From Succinivibrio dextrinosolvens DSM 3072 (GTDB lineage: Bacteria; Pseudomonadota; Gammaproteobacteria; Enterobacterales; Succinivibrionaceae): DNA of 48,219 nt. The position numbers and the translations under genes are program-made. Under the pieces are notes generated by a model, which was not told the DNA's origin, ran no database searches, and saw only the letters and a list, made by a program, of their open reading frames with translations. The stretch is from the NCBI RefSeq assembly GCF_900167015.1, contig NZ_FUXX01000018.1:1-48219 (forward strand), given 5' to 3'. Shown one piece after another: positions 34,083-42,320 of this stretch (positions are counted from its first letter, which is position 1; every line of letters starts with the position of its first letter).

Positions 34083-35102
34083 ATGTCAAAATCAATTCTT
34101 GTAACCGGTGGCGCCGGATTCATCGGTTCAAACTTTGTTCCATATTTCTGCAAAAAGTATCCTGAATATCATGTAATCAATCTTGATAAGCTGACCTATG
34201 CAGGTGACTTATCCAATGTAAAGGAGTGTGAGAACGACTCCAACTATACCTTTGTTCAGGGCGATATCTGCGATGAGAAGCTGATTGAGGAATTGTTTAC
34301 AAAGTATGATATCAGAGGCGTAATTCACTTTGCTGCCGAGAGTCATGTTGATAATTCAATCAAAGGTCCTAAGGTATTTATGGAAACCAATCTGATGGGT
34401 ACCTTTACCCTGATTGAGACTGCAAGACGTCACTGGATGGATGCACCTTCAAAGGTTAAGCCTGGCTATGAGGATGCAAGATTCCATCACATTTCAACCG
34501 ATGAGGTTTATGGTACTTTAGGTGATACAGGGTATTTCTCTGAGACAACTCCTTATGCACCTAACAGCCCTTATTCATCATCAAAGGCAGGTTCTGACTT
34601 TATCGTACGAGCATATCACCATACCTACGGTATGAATGTAACTACCTCAAACTGCTCAAATAACTATGGTCCTAAGCAGAATCACGAGAAGCTTATTCCT
34701 CACATTATTGAGAATGCATTAAATCTTAAGGCTTTGCCTGTATACGGAAAAGGTCTGAATGTCCGTGACTGGTTGTATGTTTTAGATCACTGCAAGGCAA
34801 TTGATTTAATCTTCCAAAACGGTAAGTCTGGAGAGACCTACAACATTGGTGGTCACAACGAGAGAAACAATATCACTATCGTTAACACCATCTGCTCAAT
34901 CTTAGATGAGAAGTCTCCTCGTAAGGATGGCAAGTCATATTCAGAACTGATTACCTTTGTTCAGGACAGAGCCGGACATGATTTACGCTATGCAATTGAT
35001 CCAACCAAGATTGTAAATGAGCTGGGCTGGAAGGCTGATGAGACTTTTGATACCGGTATTGTTAAGACCGTTGAGTGGTATCTGAATAAGTTTAAGGCTT
35101 AG
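34083..35102 (+). CDS. rmlB: dTDP-glucose 4,6-dehydratase (RmlB)
   Basis: RmlB makes dTDP-4-keto-6-deoxyglucose, the branch point to rhamnose, Fuc4N and the 3-amino sugars. The 339-residue protein has SILVTGGAGFIGSNFV, HFAAESHVDNSI, ISTDEVYGTLG with the Thr-Asp-Glu catalytic group, and PYSSSKAGSDFIVRAY with Tyr-x-x-x-Lys. NVRDWLYVLDHC is also present. It could feed RmlC, WecE and the ketoisomerase domain encoded in this locus. Its base composition matches rmlC and the rnf region more than the glycosyltransferases to the left, suggesting that rmlCB is an older or differently acquired block. Confidence 0.96.
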   Translation: MSKSILVTGGAGFIGSNFVPYFCKKYPEYHVINLDKLTYAGDLSNVKECENDSNYTFVQGDICDEKLIEELFTKYDIRGVIHFAAESHVDNSIKGPKVFMETNLMGTFTLIETARRHWMDAPSKVKPGYEDARFHHISTDEVYGTLGDTGYFSETTPYAPNSPYSSSKAGSDFIVRAYHHTYGMNVTTSNCSNNYGPKQNHEKLIPHIIENALNLKALPVYGKGLNVRDWLYVLDHCKAIDLIFQNGKSGETYNIGGHNERNNITIVNTICSILDEKSPRKDGKSYSELITFVQDRAGHDLRYAIDPTKIVNELGWKADETFDTGIVKTVEWYLNKFKA

Positions 35103-35176
35103 TTTCTGTGTTAACTTGTGTGGTTGTTGCTCTTAATATAAGCACATCTCTTTATTTACTTTAGGATCATATCTCT

Positions 35177-35953
35177 ATGTTTTCAATTATTATCCCAACC
35201 TTACTTAAAGATACTGAAGTATTAGAAAAATTATTATTTCAATTAAACGAAGATAGGACAGTAGGCGAAATTATTATCATAGATAATTCATGTTCCTCAT
35301 TTAAAACAAAGTATTCTAAAGTTAAGGTTCATGTTCCTAAGGAGAACCTGTTTGTAAATCCTGCCTGGAATTTTGGTATCAGATTAAGTTCTCCTGAATT
35401 TAAGTATTTTGGAATTCTAAACGACGATATTATCTTTCAGAAGAATCTTTTTGAACAGGTGCATGCTTTTCTTGAGACAGCATCTGATGATGTAGGTCTC
35501 CTTGGAATAGACTGTATTGCCAATACTCCTAAAGCACAGTTTGATACTTATCCTGAGAATTCTACTGTTAATATGGTTGAGACTCCTAAGCTGGAAGGCT
35601 TCTTTGGTTCGGCTTTCTTTGGAAATAAGAAGAATTATTTTGAAATTCCTGATGAGATGAAGGTTTTTTACGGTGATCATTTCTTATTTACTAGAAACAT
35701 TCAGGCAGGGCATAGGAATTATAAGATAACCAACATTGGCGTTAAACATTTGGAATCTCTGTCATCTCACAGTTCTCCTTTTATTGCTAAAATGTTTAAG
35801 AAGGACAGAAAGATCTGTATTAAGCATAATGGAGTGGAGCATCAGCATTTAAGTTTTATGCAGAGAATACTTTCTTTAACAATTTATCATAATCATTATG
35901 TATTCTGTTTTTTAGGTCTGAAGATGAAGTTTAAGATGAGAAATGCTAGATAG
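35177..35953 (+). CDS. Glycosyltransferase-like protein, copy 2 of a duplicated pair
   Basis: This 258-residue protein is a close paralogue of the gene at 25252-26019: MFSIIIPTLLKDTEVL, IIIDNSCSSF, ILNDDIIFQKNLFEQVHAFLE, GFFGSAFFGNKKNYFEI and KHNGVEHQHLS are shared. The main differences cluster around residues 98-137 and at the C terminus, which ends NAR. It is likewise a GT-A-like enzyme with a DD metal-site-like motif near residue 80. The two may transfer the same sugar to different acceptors, or one may be a spare copy. Its own 75-bp upstream gap after rmlB shows no terminator. The roughly 200 bp after it are AT-rich without a gene. Confidence 0.75.
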   Translation: MFSIIIPTLLKDTEVLEKLLFQLNEDRTVGEIIIIDNSCSSFKTKYSKVKVHVPKENLFVNPAWNFGIRLSSPEFKYFGILNDDIIFQKNLFEQVHAFLETASDDVGLLGIDCIANTPKAQFDTYPENSTVNMVETPKLEGFFGSAFFGNKKNYFEIPDEMKVFYGDHFLFTRNIQAGHRNYKITNIGVKHLESLSSHSSPFIAKMFKKDRKICIKHNGVEHQHLSFMQRILSLTIYHNHYVFCFLGLKMKFKMRNAR

Positions 35954-36158
35954 TTTGCTATCTGTAATATTATTACTTGATAAGTATTTTTTGAAATCCA
36001 TTTTTTCTCTTTGAAAAAAATATTTTTGCTTGGAACATGAAATACAAAGTAGTCAGATTGCACTTTCTTTCCAAACAGAACTTGTAAGATAACGATTTTT
36101 TAATGATAATGTTTAAATACTTTTTAAGCCATGCGCATAGTTTCTGAGGTAAATTTAT

Positions 36159-36920
36159 ATGGCGATAGACGATGAGATTATTATGAAAGCTGTTCCTAAA
36201 GTATATGATGATGGAATTAAATCAACAGTTCAATAATCGGGAAAAGTTTTATCCCTTATTCCGAAGTCTATTAATGCAGTTCTACTTCCTTTAAGAAAAT
36301 GGATTGAAGAACGTGAATATAAATTTTAGGAAACTCAAATTCTTTTGGAGAGTAAGTTAAAGCAAGTTGACCCAGATAAAATAGTTAGCCCTGAAGCATA
36401 TGTCGCAATACCAGCTTTAGAATCTCTTTCTTATTCTATGGATAGTGTTGAATTAAGAAATTTATATGCGAATCTTCTGGCAAATGCGATGAATAAGGAT
36501 GTTAAGGAAAAAGTTCATCCTGCGTTTATTGAAATTATTAGACAATTGACGCCAAATGAGGCAAAGTTATTGGAAATAATTTTTAAAGCTAAGATTGCTC
36601 CTGTTCTTGACTTGGAATTAGATAACGAATCTGGTACATTGTTACAGCAATACAACTTCACTTGGATTACTGAGTTTGAATATGAAGAAATAGCAATTGC
36701 AATTAATAACTTTGAACGTATCGGTTTAATTGAAATTCCCTTTATAGAAAATTATGTTGATGACAAGCTTTATGAGTGCGTTAGAGTTACACAGACCTAT
36801 AAAAATCATAAAGAATATTTAGAAAAATTAAATAAAGGTAGAGTTGAAGAAAATAAAAAGATTATCAAGAAGACAGCTCTTGGTGTTTCTTTCTTTAATG
36901 TTTGTGTTTCAGATAATTAA
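36159..36920 (+). pseudogene. Broken Abi-alpha (DUF4393)-type gene with two in-frame stops
   Basis: One frame from ATG 36159 to 36920 reads a DUF4393/Abi-alpha-like protein across its whole length except for TAA at 36234 and TAG at 36327. The parts are a short N terminus (MAIDDEIIMKAVPKVYDDG), a middle with LSLIPKSINAVLLPLRKWIEEREYKF, and a long C-terminal part. The last has KIVSPEAYVAIPALESLSYSMDS, NLYANLLANAMN and HPAFIEIIRQLTPNEA. The last 190 codons could only start at a TTG with no ribosome-binding site. The family is named after abortive infection, but its function is not well known. The two stops make this copy dead unless they are read through. An IS4-family element lies right after it. 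Confidence 0.82.
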
Positions 36921-37019
36921 ATAAATCAGTAATTACTCAGATCGGCAACATATGCTGATTTTTTGAAGAGACAAAATGTGATCTGATACGACAGGCTTTT
37001 TTTTAGACAAAATTGTATT

Positions 37020-38580
37020 AAATACCATGCCCAAGAACCTAAGAAATTAAGTTCTACCCATTTACCAAATCATCTATAGTTTTCACAACTGTAGGGAGAT
37101 CTTTAAAAGTCTGTTTGTCAAGTAAGCTAGCTTCTTTTCTAGTACACGATTCCAATATCCTGTCTAGTTGCTTGTGGATTGCTCTATATATAGAACTTCG
37201 TACTCCATTGGTAAAAGATTTAATGAGTGCATCTGTAGCTTTAAGCACAGTGTGTATTCTTAGGATACTGAAGGAGACCTCTGATTTAGCAATCCTCTTT
37301 GCAACAGTAGCAACTAGCTGTTTAAAACTGTACGTCAGTATATTTCCTAGCATAAAGGTAATAATCACATCCAGAAGGCTGGAGTTTATTGTTCTCATGC
37401 CGTCTCCTGACTGCAGTGCCTTAAAAGTAAGCTCAGAGCCTTCCCATCTACATCTGTAAAGAAGGTAGACAGCCTTTGCTGGAATTTTATCCATTGGCAG
37501 ATTGGTTCCGAAGTAGGAGAATTCCCCATCAGGATTTCTAACTCTAACTACTCTTGCAATAACCTCGTTACCACTGTCACTGATACGTTTAACCAGCATG
37601 TCGATGTACTCTGATTTGATGTTGTCTGGAATTTCACAGGATTGAGCCTTTCCTATGAGTTCATCAAGGCTTTCTCCTGTTTCCCCATCAACAGCCATTA
37701 TCACGGTTCCCTGAACATTGGTGCGATAGCGAGTTAGGTGGAACTGACTTCTGTTTGCATAAAGGGACTCACCGTTGTAATCAATATAGCCTCTGTCTTT
37801 GATGTTCTGCATTCCCTCTCCATACTCGTCAGCTCTTACCTGTTCACGTTCTGAGCCGGTACCTTCGGTTATGGAAAGATGGGATATGGTTCCGTTTACA
37901 TTAGAGAATGCCATATGTACTTTGATACCAGCGTTTTCCTTCTGAATTCCTCTCTGAGTGCTTTTTCTACCTGCAGTCTTACTGTTGAAGTTTTTTCTGC
38001 ATGATAATCTTACAAAGAACCCGCTGCCGTCAACTGGAACAACATCAGTTATACCAACAGAAGAGAGGATTTTTACCAGCTCAAGATGTTCAGAACAAGG
38101 ATTGTCATTTCCAATGTAAGAGTAAATTCTGAGGATTAACTTTTCCAAAAATTCAACAATCTCTGGCTTCCTAAGCTGATTATGAAAGGCTTTGTCAGAA
38201 ATATGCTCCTTGGCATATTTACTGTAATAATTCAGTCTGAAGTTGTTAATAGTGTATTTGGCTGAAGATAGCATTCCACGATCGTTAAAATCAACAAGAG
38301 CACAAACGAAATCTACAATATCAAAGATTCGAGAACGTTCAATAACACCGCAATGTCTGGCAAGCGCAATAATCTCTTTAATGGAGATCTCGCTTTCGAT
38401 TTTTTTAACTGACATCGGTTTGTTAAGAGTAGAGTTAAAAAAATTAGCGTTATATAATTCAGACATGAGCTTCTCCTGTTGTTGTTTTTTTTGCAATTTA
38501 AATATTAACAGAGAAGCTCTTTTTGTTTTGATCCTGGCGTCTCAAAACCGTGTCTCAAAAATAGGACAAAAACAGACTTT
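37020..38580 (-). mobile_element. IS4-family insertion sequence, ends unresolved
   Basis: A complete IS4-family transposase gene lies on the minus strand between the broken DUF4393 gene and the nuclease-helicase gene. The boundaries given are approximate: I could not find convincing terminal inverted repeats or a target-site duplication by eye. A direct repeat of GTCTCAAAA is present at 38539-38547 and 38552-38560, just upstream of the transposase. The element does not visibly split either neighbouring gene. Confidence 0.6.
37054..38466 (-). CDS. IS4-family transposase
   Basis: This 470-residue transposase shows the DDE core: VVPVDGSGFFVRL with the first Asp, KDRGYIDYNGES with the second, and YRCRWEGSELTFKALQSG as the YREK-type region with the catalytic Glu near residue 340. 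The rest is helical and basic, as in the family, and the protein looks full length and intact. The ATG at 38466 is chosen over an in-frame TTG at 38496 because AGGAG lies 6 bases upstream. It is not closely similar to the partial transposase at the right edge of the window. Confidence 0.9.
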   Translation of the reverse strand: MSELYNANFFNSTLNKPMSVKKIESEISIKEIIALARHCGVIERSRIFDIVDFVCALVDFNDRGMLSSAKYTINNFRLNYYSKYAKEHISDKAFHNQLRKPEIVEFLEKLILRIYSYIGNDNPCSEHLELVKILSSVGITDVVPVDGSGFFVRLSCRKNFNSKTAGRKSTQRGIQKENAGIKVHMAFSNVNGTISHLSITEGTGSEREQVRADEYGEGMQNIKDRGYIDYNGESLYANRSQFHLTRYRTNVQGTVIMAVDGETGESLDELIGKAQSCEIPDNIKSEYIDMLVKRISDSGNEVIARVVRVRNPDGEFSYFGTNLPMDKIPAKAVYLLYRCRWEGSELTFKALQSGDGMRTINSSLLDVIITFMLGNILTYSFKQLVATVAKRIAKSEVSFSILRIHTVLKATDALIKSFTNGVRSSIYRAIHKQLDRILESCTRKEASLLDKQTFKDLPTVVKTIDDLVNG

Positions 38581-38687
38581 TAAAGAACTCCACACCTGTA
38601 AAATGATATGGAAAAACATGCAGAAATTAGTGAATTTAACTACAAAACAAAATAAGAATTTGAAGCAAATCAAACTTCATATTTTTT

Positions 38688-40184
38688 ATGATTAATAATC
38701 AATTAGTTACTAAGATCTTGGGCATGATGAAAACGTGTAATTTAGTTACAATTGCTGAACTTTATCAAAATTCACAAGAATTATTTGATAACTATATTCG
38801 TTATTTGGGAACCTCTGTTAAAACTCAGGATGTTTCTTCTATTGTTTCATTATTGGATATTCTTCCTCAAGAATATAAAACTGTGAAATCAGAGATTTTT
38901 GATGATTTTTATATTGGCTATAAATTACCTCAATTAAATAAAGAGTTTGATCTTTTAAAGATAATCTCCGATTGTGTTTTAAATATTGAATTAAAAACAG
39001 AAGAACATATTGAAGACGTAAAGAAGCAGATTTTGCGTCATAAATATTACCTTTGTTTATTGAAAAGAAAAATATGCATTTTTACTTTTATTGAACAGAC
39101 AAAAACTATCTATAAATTATCGGATAATGACATTGTTGAAACTGATATATATGACTTATTGAAGGTTGTTGAGTCTTTGAATAATCCAATTGATAAGAAT
39201 ATTGATTTTCTTTTTAATCCAGCTTCGTATTTGATTTCTCCTTTTAACAAGACTGATGATTTTGTAAATAACAATTACGTTTTTACAGATCGTCAGGAGC
39301 AAATTGAGAAAGAAATTATATCTTCAATCAATAATGGTGAATCTAATTTTTTGATTACAGGTTCAGCCGGGACAGGAAAAACTCTATTAACTTATCATTT
39401 TGCTAAAACATTAGTGTTAGCTAACAAAAAAGTAACAATTATTCACTGTGGTATGTTGAATGCTGGTCATTACAGATTAATAAGTGAGTTTAAATGGATT
39501 ATTATTCCAATAAAAGATTGGATGAAGATATCTGAAGATACAGATGTAATTGTTATTGATGAAATACAAAGGATTAGTTTATTTCAGTTTAACTCGATTA
39601 AAGAGAAATATAGTAAGTCAGTTTATATTTTTTGTGGTGATAAAAAACAAACTTTGAATGACGAAGAAATTTTTTTTGATAAATTAGAAGAAAATATTAT
39701 TGATGTAAAAAAATTCAAGTTATCCACAAAAATTAGAACTAATGAAGCTGCAGCAAGTTTTATACGAGCTTTATTTGATAAAAATCAACAAATAAACAAC
39801 TCAATTGATATTTCAAGAAAAATCTCTGTAAAGCATTTTTTCAAATTTGAAGATGCTTTTTCGTATATCTTATTAAAAAAAGACTATCAGTTTATAACGT
39901 ATACTCCAAGTCGATATAATTCTTCAAAAGCTGATTTATATCAAATTGGAAATTGTCTAAATGCTCACAGAGTTATAGGTCAGGAATTTGAAAATGTACT
40001 TGTTCTTTTGGATATCAATTTTTATTACGAGAATAATAAACTAAGAGCAAGAAAAATTCCTGGAGTTCCATATCCACCAACCAGAATGTTATTTCAACAG
40101 GTATCAAGAACCATTAATTCATTGGAATTTGTAGTTCTTGATAACCCAAAACTTTTTAGTGAGATTTTGGAGATTTTTAATTAG
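38688..40184 (+). CDS. Putative PD-(D/E)xK nuclease fused to an SF1 (DUF2075-like) helicase
   Basis: This 498-residue protein seems to have two enzymatic parts. At residues about 70-140, KEFDLLK with Asp88, then NIELK with Glu101 and Lys103, then a Gln-containing helix (KKQILRHKYYL), match a PD-(D/E)xK nuclease core. From residue 200 it has superfamily 1 helicase motifs: TGSAGTGKT (Walker A, 225-232), VIVIDEIQ (Walker B, 291-294), FCGDKKQTL (motif III), LSTKIRT (motif IV, Arg350), HRVIGQEFENVLVLLD (V) and QQVSRT (VI). DUF2075-type helicases occur in phage-defence settings. Its position beside a DUF4393 pseudogene and an IS supports a defence role. The nuclease assignment is by eye only. Confidence 0.72.
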   Translation: MINNQLVTKILGMMKTCNLVTIAELYQNSQELFDNYIRYLGTSVKTQDVSSIVSLLDILPQEYKTVKSEIFDDFYIGYKLPQLNKEFDLLKIISDCVLNIELKTEEHIEDVKKQILRHKYYLCLLKRKICIFTFIEQTKTIYKLSDNDIVETDIYDLLKVVESLNNPIDKNIDFLFNPASYLISPFNKTDDFVNNNYVFTDRQEQIEKEIISSINNGESNFLITGSAGTGKTLLTYHFAKTLVLANKKVTIIHCGMLNAGHYRLISEFKWIIIPIKDWMKISEDTDVIVIDEIQRISLFQFNSIKEKYSKSVYIFCGDKKQTLNDEEIFFDKLEENIIDVKKFKLSTKIRTNEAAASFIRALFDKNQQINNSIDISRKISVKHFFKFEDAFSYILLKKDYQFITYTPSRYNSSKADLYQIGNCLNAHRVIGQEFENVLVLLDINFYYENNKLRARKIPGVPYPPTRMLFQQVSRTINSLEFVVLDNPKLFSEILEIFN

Positions 40185-40221
40185 TTCACAATTTTATATT
40201 TACTTGATAATAATTGAAAAA

Positions 40222-40242
40222 ATCGATATACCACATATCGAT
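40222..40242. repeat. 8-bp inverted repeat upstream of the heptose operon
   Basis: The arms ATCGATAT (40222-40229) and ATATCGAT (40235-40242) are perfect, with a 5-base spacer (ACCAC). The element lies about 55-75 bp before the first codon of the heptose operon and 38 bp after the helicase stop. It may be an operator or an mRNA hairpin; it is not a terminator because no T-run follows. Confidence 0.5.
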
Positions 40243-40294
40243 AAACCAATGAGCACTATGATAAATAGTTTTAATCCAAAATGGAGTCATTATT

Positions 40295-41614
40295 TTGAAA
40301 ACTGTAATTATGGCTGGTGGCCAAGGTACAAGAATCTCTGAACTATTTCCTGATATTCCGAAGCCTTTAATTCCAATTTGCGGAAAGCCTGTTTTAGAAT
40401 GGGAAATATGTAATTTACGTGACCAGGGGTTTAAAGATTTTGTTTTTACAGTTTCTCATATGGCAGATAAAATCAAGAATTACTTTGGTGATGGCTCAAA
40501 ATTTGGAGTACATATTGAGTATTTTGTTGAAGAAACGCCTTTGGGTAATGCAGGTGCTTTATTTAAGATCCATAATCTTGATGACGATTTCCTTTTATTA
40601 AATGCAGACTCTGTATTTGATGTTGACTTTAATAGATTTGTTGCATTTCATAAATCTCATCATGGACTGGTAAGTTTGTTTACTCATCCTAATTCTCATC
40701 CTTATGATAGTGGCCTTATTATTGCTGATGACAATAAGTCTGTATTGCAGTGGTTAACAAAAGAGGATAAGAGGCCTGAATTTTACAAGAATAGGGTAAA
40801 TGCTGGTTTACATGTAATAAGTCCTAAAGCATTAGCATTAAGTGGTATAGATGCATCATTAATTGGGAAAGAGATTGATGGGAAAGTCTACAAGGTTGAT
40901 TTGGATAGACAAATTCTAAAGCCATTATGTGGTAGTGACAATGTGTTCTGTTATGATTCCCCTGAGTATGTAAAGGATATGGGAACTCCTGATAGATTCA
41001 ATCAGGTAAAAAAAGATTTTGAAGCAGGTTTGATTTCCGCAAAGAACTTGTCTAATAAACAGAAGGCTGTTTTTTTAGATAGAGATGGTACTATCAACAA
41101 ATATGTTGGTTTCTTAAGAAATATTGATGATTTTGACCTCTTACCTGGCGTAGCAGAGGCTATAAAAAAAATTAACGAAAGCGGTTATCTTGCCATTGTT
41201 GTAACTAATCAGCCAGTTGTTGCCAGAGGAGAGGTGAGTGTTGATGAATTAACTCAAATTCACAACAAGATGGAAACTCTTTTAGGTAAGGCAGGAGCAT
41301 ATCTTGACGCAATCTATTATTGTCCTCATCATCCAGACAAAGGCTTTGAAGGTGAAATAAAAGAACTAAAAATAGACTGTTGCTGTAGAAAGCCTAAACC
41401 TGGACTGCTATTAAAAGCAGCATTAGACTTTAATATTGATCTAAAAAATAGTTTTATGGTTGGTGACAGTGAGAGTGATATTAAGGCTGGGCATAATGCA
41501 GGTTGTAATTCTGTTATGATTGGTAATAACAAGAAATGCGATCAGGATAAAACTTATGGATCCTTATTGGATTTTGTTATTAACTGTCTTGATAAAAATG
41601 TAAATAGATCGTAG
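40295..41614 (+). CDS. Fusion of heptose-1-phosphate guanylyltransferase (HddC) and heptose bisphosphate phosphatase (GmhB)
   Basis: This 439-residue protein joins two steps of GDP-D-glycero-alpha-D-manno-heptose synthesis. Residues 1-245 are a nucleotidyltransferase: KTVIMAGGQGTRISELFPDIPKPLIPI, then LLLNADSVFDVD with the metal Asp. Residues about 256-439 are a HAD phosphatase: VFLDRDGTI with Asp262 and Asp264, VVTNQPVVARGE, the zinc cluster CPHHPDKGF ... CCCRKPKPG, and MVGDSESDI. The start is a TTG at 40295: GGAG sits 8 bases before it, and the protein then begins exactly at the family's conserved N-terminal strand. Domain order is the reverse of the pathway. It leads the operon with gmhA, hddA and later genes. 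Confidence 0.92.
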   Translation: MKTVIMAGGQGTRISELFPDIPKPLIPICGKPVLEWEICNLRDQGFKDFVFTVSHMADKIKNYFGDGSKFGVHIEYFVEETPLGNAGALFKIHNLDDDFLLLNADSVFDVDFNRFVAFHKSHHGLVSLFTHPNSHPYDSGLIIADDNKSVLQWLTKEDKRPEFYKNRVNAGLHVISPKALALSGIDASLIGKEIDGKVYKVDLDRQILKPLCGSDNVFCYDSPEYVKDMGTPDRFNQVKKDFEAGLISAKNLSNKQKAVFLDRDGTINKYVGFLRNIDDFDLLPGVAEAIKKINESGYLAIVVTNQPVVARGEVSVDELTQIHNKMETLLGKAGAYLDAIYYCPHHPDKGFEGEIKELKIDCCCRKPKPGLLLKAALDFNIDLKNSFMVGDSESDIKAGHNAGCNSVMIGNNKKCDQDKTYGSLLDFVINCLDKNVNRS

Positions 41615-41670
41615 TTTATCATGACTATTTTATAAGCTATCAACTGTTTTGAGATTATTAGGTTAAATAC

Positions 41671-42318
41671 ATGGATCATAGATTACAAAAACATATTGAT
41701 TCGCTTGTCTCTCGTTACCCTGAACTATCTGTCTGTGAGATGGATATTAAAAAAGCATATGATATCTTAGAAGATTCATATTCTCATGATGGAAAGCTCT
41801 TGATCGCTGGAAATGGTGGCTCTGCTGCAGATAGTGAACATATTGCAGGTGAGCTTATGAAAAGATTTAAAATCCCTAGACCTGTACCAGAAAGTTTTAA
41901 GGAAAAACTAATCTCTGTTGACCCTGTAAGAGGAGAGTTGCTTTCGATGAATCTTGAAAGAGGGTTAATGGCAATTCCGTTGGTTGCTCATGAAGCTTTA
42001 TCTACAGCATATATAAATGATGTTGATGGACTTGGTGTATTTGCTCAACAGCTTTATGGCTTTGGAAGAGCTGGTGATGTTTTTTTAGGAATAAGCACTA
42101 GTGGAAACAGCAAAAATGTATTATCTGCAACAGTTGTTGCCAGAGCTTTGGGAATAAAAGTAATTGGACTTACAGGTAAAAATGGAGGGGAACTTGCAAA
42201 TGTAAGTGATGTTGCGATTAAAGTTCCTGCAACAGAAACCTTTATGATTCAGGAAATGCATTTGCCTGTATATCACTGTTTGTGTCTTATGCTGGAAGAT
42301 AGATTTTTTGGGGAATAA
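41671..42318 (+). CDS. gmhA: Phosphoheptose isomerase GmhA
   Basis: GmhA isomerises sedoheptulose-7-phosphate to D-glycero-D-manno-heptose-7-phosphate. The 215-residue SIS-domain protein has IAGNGGSAADSEHIAGELMKRF at about residues 45-66, GISTSGNSKNVLSA at about 140-153, and IQEMHLPVYHCLCLMLED near the C terminus with the catalytic-type Glu and zinc-binding His residues. An insert at about residues 68-100 (PRPVPESFKEKL) is seen in homologues that serve GDP-heptose pathways. It sits between the HddC-GmhB fusion and hddA, all in the same direction. Confidence 0.93.
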   Translation: MDHRLQKHIDSLVSRYPELSVCEMDIKKAYDILEDSYSHDGKLLIAGNGGSAADSEHIAGELMKRFKIPRPVPESFKEKLISVDPVRGELLSMNLERGLMAIPLVAHEALSTAYINDVDGLGVFAQQLYGFGRAGDVFLGISTSGNSKNVLSATVVARALGIKVIGLTGKNGGELANVSDVAIKVPATETFMIQEMHLPVYHCLCLMLEDRFFGE

Positions 42319-42320
42319 TA

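Noticed and set aside
36921-38687. Terminal inverted repeats of the IS4-family element
   Set aside because: I compared both flanks by eye and saw only weak matches around AGACA and ACAGG. None is strong enough to set the element's ends.
38243-38695. Plus-strand open frame of 150 codons at the IS end
   Set aside because: Most of it is antisense to the transposase, and it continues through the element's non-coding end. The composition is not protein-like.
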